From Euryarchaeota archaeon UBA33 (GTDB lineage: Archaea; Thermoplasmatota; E2; DHVEG-1), in NCBI GenBank assembly GCA_002506745.1, contig DAYE01000064.1:1-7561 (forward strand): a DNA stretch of 7,561 nt. The letters run 5' to 3'. The stretch's first letter is position 1; each line of letters begins with the position of its first letter. Below, piece after piece: positions 1 to 4,276 of the stretch. The position numbers were made by a program, and so were the translations under genes. Under the pieces are notes generated by a model. It had not been told where the DNA came from and did no database searches. It was given only the letters and a program-made list of their open reading frames with translations.

Positions 1-10
1 GTGTTTATAA

Positions 11-44
11 ATAACTATTTAAGTGAAAGAAAGGGTATAGCTCC
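11..44 (+). promoter_or_regulatory. Promoter copy A of a repeated promoter/leader family
   Basis: The 13 bases ATAACTATTTAAG at 11-23 are identical to those upstream of the cold shock gene on the other strand (1060-1048). In both places TATAGCTCC follows after exactly 12 bases (36-44 here). CTATTTAAG is a reasonable archaeal TATA box, which would place the transcription start near 42-46. Downstream is a T-rich leader leading to a perfect Shine-Dalgarno site at 139-148. The promoter role is inferred; the sequence match is seen directly. Confidence 0.5.
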
Positions 45-107
45 TAAAAAGAATAAGTATCTCGCAGATTTGTTTTTTTTACAAACCTATGAGAATTTTA
101 TTTTTTT

Positions 108-131
108 TTACGTTACACGTCTGATACGTAA
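108..131 (+). promoter_or_regulatory. Leader hairpin just upstream of a perfect Shine-Dalgarno site
   Basis: TTACGT (108-113) and ACGTAA (126-131) form a perfect 6-base inverted repeat around a 12-base loop, 7 bases before the Shine-Dalgarno site at 139. It sits at the end of the T-rich leader of promoter copy A. It could modulate translation of whatever follows, but a 6-base stem in AT-rich DNA may also arise by chance. Confidence 0.25.
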
Positions 132-138
132 TTGTTAG

Positions 139-148
139 AGGAGGTGAT
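139..148 (+). promoter_or_regulatory. Perfect 10-base Shine-Dalgarno site
   Basis: AGGAGGTGAT is fully complementary to the conserved 3' end of archaeal 16S rRNA (AUCACCUCCU). It is the strongest ribosome binding site in the window, yet no ATG, GTG or TTG lies at the normal distance downstream. The codon at the expected place is ACG (153-155). Confidence 0.6.
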
Positions 149-152
149 ATAC

Positions 153-230
153 ACGACCACAAAAAAAAATCGGAAAGAGAAAAAAATTCGGAAGAACAGA
201 ATGAAACGAAAAAGAACTAGACTCGAATAA
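153..230 (+). CDS. Possible 25-residue, extremely basic peptide with ACG start
   Basis: An open frame begins at ACG, four bases after a perfect Shine-Dalgarno site, and ends at TAA (228-230). It would encode about 25 residues with 14 Lys or Arg, ending KRKRTRLE. The frame extends back to a GTG at 144, inside the Shine-Dalgarno site, and a TTG at 132, both badly placed for that site. ACG is one base from ATG, so this may be a rare non-canonical start, a gene that lost its start codon, or a sequence error. Against coding: the region is A-rich, and A-rich DNA yields Lys and Arg by composition alone. For coding: promoter copy A, a leader of the same length as that of the cold shock gene, and a perfect ribosome binding site all point at it. 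I recognise no family. Confidence 0.3.
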   Translation, partial: TTTKKNRKEKKIRKNRMKRKRTRLE

Positions 231-460
231 TTCTTCTTTTATATTTATCAATATCATACATTAGCACAAAAGACTGAGTCTAGAGAGTGTAATTTCTCCT
301 ATACAAGGGATAAATAGGAATTGGGAGAAACTTGAGAAAAAAATCAAAAGAAGAAGCATAAAAAATAATTTTCAATAATTGAAAAGTAAAAAAAATAATT
401 CATCACAGATAACAGTATCAAGGAAAGAGTATCTACTAAGTAGCTGCGATGCTTAAGAAT
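231..460. other. AT-rich gene-free stretch with short inverted repeats
   Basis: No convincing coding frame on either strand. It holds a perfect palindrome at 369-385 (TTTTCAAT, one base, ATTGAAAA), a TTTCTCC/GGAGAAA pair (293-299 and 324-330), and a CTAGACTC/GAGTCTAG pair (217-224 and 276-283) that begins inside the basic peptide frame. It separates two converging units, the plus-strand copy A unit and the minus-strand copy D remnant, so it may carry terminators or a decayed small gene. A minus-strand AGGAG at 302-298 has no usable start codon after it. Confidence 0.3.
369..385. repeat. Perfect 17-base palindrome
   Basis: TTTTCAAT (369-376) and ATTGAAAA (378-385) are perfect inverted repeats around a single base. 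The one-base spacer makes a protein-binding operator more likely than an RNA hairpin. No gene start lies close enough to assign a role. Confidence 0.3.
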
Positions 461-461
461 C
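437..461 (-). promoter_or_regulatory. Degenerate copy D of the repeated promoter element
   Basis: Read on the minus strand, this stretch (ATTCTTAAGCATCGCAGCTA then CTTAG) aligns with the promoter upstream of the zinc-ribbon gene (ATTCTCAGCATCGGATAGCT then ATTTAAG), with a few substitutions and gaps. It begins at the stop codon of the 40-residue gene. About 140 bases further on is an AGGAG without a start codon. It looks like a decayed promoter-and-leader copy; the alignment was made by eye and is weaker than A, B and C. Confidence 0.25.
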
Positions 462-583
462 TATTTGACTGATGAATCATTGACAAATAAATTGCCTGGT
501 TTTGTATTAGATTGTTTATAGATCAATTTTTGAATTCTTCTTGATTTTGCTAATTCTTGAAGTTTCTGGGTTATTTCTTCCAT
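461..583 (-). CDS. Hypothetical 40-residue microprotein
   Basis: I place the start at the ATG at 583 because AGGAGG (599-594) lies 10 bases before it, a strong archaeal ribosome binding site. The open frame runs further back to an ATG at 685, giving 74 residues, but that start has no ribosome binding site. The 40-residue product begins MEEITQKLQELAKSRR and is mostly charged and probably helical in its first half, with a polar tail; there is no membrane segment and no Cys or His metal site. It is net basic. It lies 139 bases downstream of the cold shock gene on the same strand with no copy of the repeated promoter between them, so it may be co-transcribed with that gene. I do not recognise the family. 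A role with RNA or ribosomes would only be a guess from its charge and neighbour. Confidence 0.5.
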   Translation of the reverse strand: MEEITQKLQELAKSRRIQKLIYKQSNTKPGNLFVNDSSVK

Positions 584-593
584 TATGCATCGC

Positions 594-599
594 CTCCTA
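594..599 (-). promoter_or_regulatory. Ribosome binding site deciding the start of the 40-residue gene
   Basis: AGGAGG on the minus strand, within AGGAGGCGAT, lies 10 bases from the ATG at 583. It favours the short form over the 74-residue frame, whose ATG at 685 lacks any such site. Confidence 0.6.
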
Positions 600-722
600 T
601 TATTCTGAATATGTTTCACTTTTTCAAATAATGAGTAAAAAGAAGCTAGAGATGCTGTTGAACTATCTGTTCTATCAGCTTCCATCTAGTTTCTAAAAAC
701 CCATTATTCAATTCAGCGTTTT

Positions 723-911
723 TTAGATTTTTAAATTTGTTGCTCTTTGTCCTCGATCCGAGTCTTCAACCTGATATTCAACTTGATCGCCTTCACGAAG
801 ATTAATTCCTGCTGGTACTGATGTTCTATGGACAAAAACCTCTTTTCCATCTTCACCAGCTAGGAAGCCAAATCCTTTCATATCATTGTACCATTTTACT
901 GTTCCTTTCAT
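723..911 (-). CDS. CspA-family cold shock domain protein
   Basis: This 62-residue protein is a single cold shock domain, a five-stranded OB fold that binds single-stranded RNA or DNA and acts as an RNA chaperone in the cytoplasm. It starts MKGTVKWYND, as the family does. The RNP1 motif is KGFGFL at residues 12-17 and the RNP2 motif is VFVHRTSV at 25-32; Trp7 and the aromatic residues of both motifs, which stack on bases, are present. The C-terminal RGQRATNLKI matches the usual end of the domain, so the gene is complete. The ATG at 911 has a good ribosome binding site (GGCGGTGAT) 8 bases before it. About 120 bases separate that site from the promoter element near 1048-1060, so the mRNA has a long U-rich leader with a possible 7-base hairpin, the arrangement seen for many cold-induced genes. 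Cold induction is inferred. Family assignment is very secure. Confidence 0.95.
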   Translation of the reverse strand: MKGTVKWYNDMKGFGFLAGEDGKEVFVHRTSVPAGINLREGDQVEYQVEDSDRGQRATNLKI

Positions 912-919
912 ATTATATT

Positions 920-929
920 ATCACCGCCT
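920..929 (-). promoter_or_regulatory. Ribosome binding site of the cold shock gene
   Basis: AGGCGGTGAT on the minus strand differs by one base from the perfect 10-base archaeal Shine-Dalgarno sequence and lies 8 bases before the ATG at 911. It corresponds to the perfect site at 139-148 in the copy A unit. Confidence 0.7.
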
Positions 930-985
930 CAGATTTTTATATCTGGACTTTTAAAAGAACGAAAATAAAAAATCGCAAAAGTTCG

Positions 986-1010
986 TAAAAGTGAAAATGT
1001 GTAACTTTTA
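986..1010 (-). promoter_or_regulatory. Hairpin in the cold shock gene leader
   Basis: TAAAAGT (986-992) and ACTTTTA (1004-1010) are perfect 7-base inverted repeats around an 11-base loop, in the middle of the U-rich leader of the cold shock gene. It is AT-rich and weak, so it could melt or fold with temperature. Regulatory function is inferred only. Confidence 0.3.
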
Positions 1011-1026
1011 TTTCTCTTTCTTTCTG

Positions 1027-1066
1027 GGAGCTATAAGAACTGCCTAGCTTAAATAGTTATCCGATT
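1027..1066 (-). promoter_or_regulatory. Promoter copy B, upstream of the cold shock gene
   Basis: On the minus strand it reads ATCGGATAACTATTTAAG, then 12 bases, then TATAGCTCC (1035-1027). The first part matches the zinc-ribbon promoter at 17 of 18 bases. The second part and its spacing match copy A exactly. CTATTTAAG serves as the TATA box, with CGGATAA at the place of a transcription factor B recognition element, giving a start site near 1025-1030. Confidence 0.55.
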
Positions 1067-1094
1067 ACCATAAACCATGTTTTAAACCGTAATA

Positions 1095-1129
1095 TTGACA
1101 GGAGATAACCATTCATTTTTTATTGTCAA
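1095..1129 (-). repeat. Short inverted repeat downstream of the zinc-ribbon gene
   Basis: TTGACA (1095-1100) and TGTCAA (1124-1129) could pair around a 23-base loop. TTATTGTCAA at 1120-1129 is also repeated at 1177-1186, inside the last codons of the zinc-ribbon gene. This may be a weak terminator or a small duplication of the gene's tail; support is slight. Confidence 0.2.
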
Positions 1130-1169
1130 CACCATTAAGGATGTGAATGTTCGTTTGATGTATTGGATT

Positions 1170-1469
1170 TTACTCCTTATTGTCAAACACGCCGGAGATT
1201 CTGTTCAATTCTAATGTTTTCCAGAGATTGTGAAACCATTTTTGTAATGGAGGATCGTTGGATATATTTTTATTCCATGCTTCTTGAATGTCAATCTTAG
1301 ATGATTCTATGTTAGATGTATCTGAAAGACAAAACAGACTCCATCGTTCCATATCGCATGTTACTTTCTCAAAGCAATTTCCGCAGACTAAAAATTTTAC
1401 TCCTAATGCTGGGTGACGATACCCTTGTAAAATACTTAGCTTCTTACCACATTCTTCACAGTCGGTCAT
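1170..1469 (-). CDS. Small zinc-ribbon protein of unknown function
   Basis: This 99-residue protein opens with a zinc-binding motif: Cys4 and Cys7 (CEEC), then Cys29 and Cys32 (CGNC), a CxxC-x21-CxxC zinc ribbon. Two further cysteines are at 38 and 47. The segment between the pairs (GKKLSILQGYRHPALGVKFL) resembles short zinc-ribbon proteins and domains that I recall from archaea, but I cannot name the family. The second half has several Trp residues and predicted helices, no membrane segment, and no catalytic motif. The ATG at 1469 follows AGGTGGTTGA at 1485-1476. Promoter copy C lies about 100 bases further upstream, so it shares its expression signals with the cold shock gene. A nucleic-acid or protein-binding adaptor role is the usual guess for such folds. 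Presence of a real gene is fairly sure; function is open. Confidence 0.75.
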   Translation of the reverse strand: MTDCEECGKKLSILQGYRHPALGVKFLVCGNCFEKVTCDMERWSLFCLSDTSNIESSKIDIQEAWNKNISNDPPLQKWFHNLWKTLELNRISGVFDNKE

Positions 1470-1475
1470 GATAGT

Positions 1476-1485
1476 TCAACCACCT
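1476..1485 (-). promoter_or_regulatory. Ribosome binding site of the zinc-ribbon gene
   Basis: AGGTGGTTGA on the minus strand, ending 6 bases before the ATG at 1469, is a partial match to AGGAGGTGAT. It supports that ATG as the start. Confidence 0.5.
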
Positions 1486-1568
1486 TTAATAAAGAATTCA
1501 AACAAAAATCTCAAAAAATCCGTAAAAACGAAATTATGAAACTTTCATCCCATACTCTTTTAAAGACC

Positions 1569-1602
1569 TACAACACCTCGTACCTTAAATAGCTATCCGA
1601 TG
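1569..1602 (-). promoter_or_regulatory. Promoter copy C, upstream of the zinc-ribbon gene
   Basis: On the minus strand it reads ATCGGATAGCTATTTAAG (1601-1584), one base different from copy B. About 12 bases later GTAGGTCTTTAAAAG aligns loosely with the TATAGCTCC element and following A/G run of copies A and B. The leader from here to the ribosome binding site is about 100 bases and shares T-rich blocks and TTTTACG with the cold shock leader. It starts only about 36 bases past the end of the SCP2 gene. Confidence 0.5.
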
Positions 1603-1636
1603 CTGAGAATGTATAAAACATAATGAACTAAGCTTT

Positions 1637-2050
1637 TTATTTTTCAAATTCGTCGGTAACTTTCCGTAACGCGTCGATGAGACCATCGAGTTGTTTTATG
1701 ATTTTTAATGCCTCGATTTTACTTCCTTTCAGTTTTATCCTATTTCTAAGAATGGCCATTGCGGTCCCAATTTTTCCTTCGAAGATGTCCCGATACGTCC
1801 CATAATTCCCGGTTATAACGAAAACAGCATCTTTGTCTTTAATCGTATCACCGACTTGAAGGATAAAATCACTTAATTGACCGTCTTGTAGTTCTAGATA
1901 GAAATTCGTGGTGATATCATGCGGAGGGACATGTTCGATGACACCACGGACCGATGTAGTCAAGTTCCCAAGATCCTTAACAGGATCAAGGTTGCTTCGA
2001 ATATATTTTTTACCGTATTCAATCCATTCTTCTGATAAGAATTTTACCAT
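1637..2050 (-). CDS. SCP2-domain sterol/lipid-carrier-like protein
   Basis: This 137-residue protein opens with MVKFLSEEWIEYGKK, the start typical of prokaryotic SCP2 (sterol carrier protein 2) domain proteins. The rest fits the fold: a beta-strand stretch, TTNFYLELQDGQLSDFIL, a strand with VGDTIKDKDAVFVITGNYGT, and a helix followed by GKIGTAMAILRNRIKLKGS, where SCP2 proteins have their glycine-rich turn and hydrophobic tunnel wall. The C-terminal helix IEALKIIKQLDGLIDALR closes it. Such proteins bind fatty acyl chains, sterols or other hydrophobic ligands; none has a catalytic site. It is cytoplasmic, with no signal peptide. Its ATG overlaps the end of the iron-sulfur/FAD gene by 7 bases (ATGGTAA) and has only a weak ribosome binding site, so it is very likely translated by coupling to that gene. 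I infer that it presents or receives the hydrophobic substrate of its partner. Confidence 0.8.
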   Translation of the reverse strand: MVKFLSEEWIEYGKKYIRSNLDPVKDLGNLTTSVRGVIEHVPPHDITTNFYLELQDGQLSDFILQVGDTIKDKDAVFVITGNYGTYRDIFEGKIGTAMAILRNRIKLKGSKIEALKIIKQLDGLIDALRKVTDEFEK

Positions 2051-4020
2051 TCTTCAAAATCCCCTAAGACAGAGTGAAGCACGCCTCTAAATATGGTTTC
2101 CTCCTCGTCCGTTAACCCTTTCTGTAGTGGATACAGGACATGTTCCTTCCGATAGATGCCTTTAAACAAATAATTAATCAAAGTAAAAATATTGCCCATC
2201 ACCAGAGATTTATCTGTTGTTTCAAGTAATGTCTTACTAATCTTAATTGCGGCATCAGCATCGTTGTGATCATAAAAATAGTCATATTCAATATAGATAA
2301 ACTTCCCGTTATCCAGGGGGCTAATAAAACCAAGTGCATGCTCCAAATGATATTTATCGCCAACCTCCGCAAACATGTCAATCCATTTCAGAACATGTTT
2401 TTTATCACCAGCCCAGATCGCTCCTCCAGGTCCCATCGTCATGCGCTGTCGCATCAATCGAGATGGTAATATTCGGAATGCATGCAGCCACACCACGTTC
2501 GTAAACTCAGGTTTCGAGTAGACTTTTTTGAAAAAATCCTGTAAATCAGAATCGTATACCTTTGCGATGTTCTCAGGTGATGCATCCAAACCTTTTTCAA
2601 AATGTTTCCTCATCGGACCAGCAAAGATGGCTCTCAGTGGGTCTTCTTCTTCTGAAAGGACTTTCATGAATGCACTCTCCTTCAGAGACGCGAGTTTCGG
2701 TGAACCTAGGATTAGTGTCTTCATCATGTTCTGATCAATCGTATAGTCAGTCATTTCTTCAATGATTTTTTTATCGTCCTTCGTGCATACCACATCTAAT
2801 ACATATCTGAGTTTCAAATAGTTTTTACACACATCTTCAAAGTCCGTTGCGATTTGTCGTGTCGGACAGATGAACTCAGCAAGATATTTATACGAAAGAA
2901 CGGCAAGTGATAAACCGATACCTCGTTTCCCAAGCTCTAAAACCATATCAAGGGCATCTTCTACATTATCAAAGGGAACAAAAACCGCCTCCTCGTCATC
3001 AAAAACAGGAAACAACTTTACGGTAATTTCTGTGATAATATACGAGGGGCTGAGCGATATGTTCGTAAAATTATTATCGGTGGCATACGGATTTGATATT
3101 TCCATATCATGATGATGTTTAATATTCCCATCCATATCCACCAGTTCGAGGTCAACAAAATTATCTGCAAAACATCCATATCTATTTCCCCAGGTTGTGA
3201 CGATTCCTGTTGTCGCGATGTTCGCACAGACATGAGCTCCTGCTTCTGCAACATTCGCCCTTAAATGATGCCTATATGCTTCTTTCTGAAGCTCAAAAGA
3301 AGTAACACCTGCGCCGACTTGAGCGGTAGAACTTTCTTGATTTATCTCAAGTTTTTTCAATCGTAGCAAGTCAATAACGATACCATGTTCTAAGCAAATC
3401 CCATTTGACAGTACCGTGGGGGTAGCCACCGATAAAGCAGTCCCGCCACTTCGTGGTAGAAAAGGAAGGTTATGCTTATTTGCAAACGTAATAATTTTCG
3501 ATACTTGCTCAGAATTTTCCGGCATCACAATATAATAATTCAAAGGAGCATCAGGAGGGATAATCGAGCGGATGTACGAAGAAATAATAACAGGATCATT
3601 CGTGGCCCATTTTTCCCCAACTATTTCACGAAGGCCTCTGACGATAGCATCCTCAGGGACCTCCTGAAACTCACTCTGATCGAGAGCATTCGCATAGTCC
3701 TTTAACGCCTGCGCAACCTTTTCAGGTCGAAGCTGTGTTGCAAAATTACACTGTTTATCACAAATACCACAAAGCGAACAGGAGTTCGCTATTTCAAGTA
3801 GTTTCTCTGTTGGTTTCAGCTTTCCTTCACCAAGATGTTTTACTAGTTCCATGCGGCCCTGTGGCCAGTACGCCAAAAACCCATGTTTTTTCCCAGAAGG
3901 ACATAACCCGGTTCCAAGAAAATCAATCCGACACATCCCGCAATGCGTCCCTTTATTTGCGATAGCAACCGCATCATCCAAACACGTCTTTTTTACAGTC
4001 ATTGTTTTATGGTGTGTCAT
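2044..4020 (-). CDS. Iron-sulfur/FAD-binding oxidoreductase (GlcD/FAD_binding_4 type)
   Basis: This 658-residue protein joins an N-terminal iron-sulfur region to a FAD-linked oxidase. Counting from the ATG at 4020, Cys27, Cys30 and Cys40 (CGMC, then CP) and Cys81, Cys84, Cys87, Cys91 (CSLCGICDKQC) resemble a two-cluster ferredoxin-like module of the GlcF/HdrC type. The PCMH-type FAD domain follows from about 160: a MPENSEQV strand, PRSGGTALS at 189-197 for the FAD pyrophosphate, GAGV at 236-239, and a stretch at 265-282 ending in NRYG. The C-terminal half fits the FAD-oxidase cap domain. The family oxidises 2-hydroxy acids such as lactate or glycolate, or makes alkyl-glycerone lipids, passing electrons to other carriers; the substrate here is unknown. 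I chose ATG 4020, with GGGGG five bases before it, over a TTG at 4038 that has no such site. The SCP2 gene overlaps its end, hinting at a hydrophobic substrate. No membrane segment is evident. Confidence 0.85.
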   Translation of the reverse strand: MTHHKTMTVKKTCLDDAVAIANKGTHCGMCRIDFLGTGLCPSGKKHGFLAYWPQGRMELVKHLGEGKLKPTEKLLEIANSCSLCGICDKQCNFATQLRPEKVAQALKDYANALDQSEFQEVPEDAIVRGLREIVGEKWATNDPVIISSYIRSIIPPDAPLNYYIVMPENSEQVSKIITFANKHNLPFLPRSGGTALSVATPTVLSNGICLEHGIVIDLLRLKKLEINQESSTAQVGAGVTSFELQKEAYRHHLRANVAEAGAHVCANIATTGIVTTWGNRYGCFADNFVDLELVDMDGNIKHHHDMEISNPYATDNNFTNISLSPSYIITEITVKLFPVFDDEEAVFVPFDNVEDALDMVLELGKRGIGLSLAVLSYKYLAEFICPTRQIATDFEDVCKNYLKLRYVLDVVCTKDDKKIIEEMTDYTIDQNMMKTLILGSPKLASLKESAFMKVLSEEEDPLRAIFAGPMRKHFEKGLDASPENIAKVYDSDLQDFFKKVYSKPEFTNVVWLHAFRILPSRLMRQRMTMGPGGAIWAGDKKHVLKWIDMFAEVGDKYHLEHALGFISPLDNGKFIYIEYDYFYDHNDADAAIKISKTLLETTDKSLVMGNIFTLINYLFKGIYRKEHVLYPLQKGLTDEEETIFRGVLHSVLGDFEEW

Positions 4021-4060
4021 TTGTTTCCCCCATGGCAACTCTTTTCATGATTTTTTTCAT
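4007..4060 (-). CDS. Possible 17-codon upstream reading frame (leader peptide)
   Basis: The frame from ATG 4060 to TAA 4009-4007 encodes 17 residues, MKKIMKRVAMGETNDTP. AGGGG at 4072-4068 lies 7 bases before it, a reasonable ribosome binding site. It ends 14 bases inside the iron-sulfur/FAD gene in another frame, so translating ribosomes would stop beside that gene's start. This could couple or tune translation. A frameshift that cut a longer N-terminus off the main gene would look the same; chance is also possible at this length. Confidence 0.3.
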   Translation of the reverse strand: MKKIMKRVAMGETNDTP

Positions 4061-4160
4061 AGCATGACCCCTATTAAATGTTTTTATCAGCATTTCATAC
4101 GAGAGCTTATTGTCACAAGTAGAATACATAATTTCTCTAATAGATTCAATGAACAACAGT

Positions 4161-4172
4161 AATATAAAAAAT
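4161..4172 (-). promoter_or_regulatory. Candidate TATA box for the iron-sulfur/FAD operon
   Basis: On the minus strand TTTTTTATATTA is the best TATA-like element in the 256 bases between the protease stop and the operon start. It would set transcription near 4140, with a leader of roughly 120 bases. A second AT-rich element (ACATTTAATAGG) nearer the gene overlaps the leader-frame ribosome binding site and is less likely. Confidence 0.35.
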
Positions 4173-4184
4173 AATCAGTTCACA

Positions 4185-4262
4185 GAAAAAAACCATGAGG
4201 TACAGAGCTTCTCCTGGAAAGATTTCCGTTCAGAATTCAGGAATCACTGCCGTAGCTGTACC
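4185..4262 (-). terminator. Hairpin plus T-run after the protease gene
   Basis: On the minus strand, 14 bases past the protease stop codon, GGTACAG and CTGTACC (4262-4256 and 4205-4199) form a perfect 7-base stem. It encloses a second TCCTG/CAGGA pair (4212-4216 and 4238-4242). A run of six T follows at about 4191-4186. The layout resembles an intrinsic terminator, although archaea often rely on T-runs alone. The nested stems could also form a stable 3' end that protects the mRNA. Confidence 0.45.
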
Positions 4263-4276
4263 CTGATTCTCTCAAA

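Noticed and set aside
584..685. Extension of the 40-residue gene to a 74-residue product starting at 685
   Set aside because: No ribosome binding site precedes the ATG at 685, while a strong one precedes the ATG at 583.
1095..1190. Partial duplication of the zinc-ribbon gene's tail (TTATTGTCAA twice)
   Set aside because: Ten matching bases in AT-rich DNA are too few to claim a duplicated gene end.
1908..3965. Several plus-strand frames of 60-80 codons opposite the SCP2 and iron-sulfur/FAD genes
   Set aside because: They are antisense to well-supported genes, have no domain signature and no ribosome binding sites.
4021..4038. TTG start at 4038 for the iron-sulfur/FAD gene
   Set aside because: It lies 9 bases from an in-frame stop and has no suitable ribosome binding site; the ATG at 4020 has GGGGG five bases upstream.
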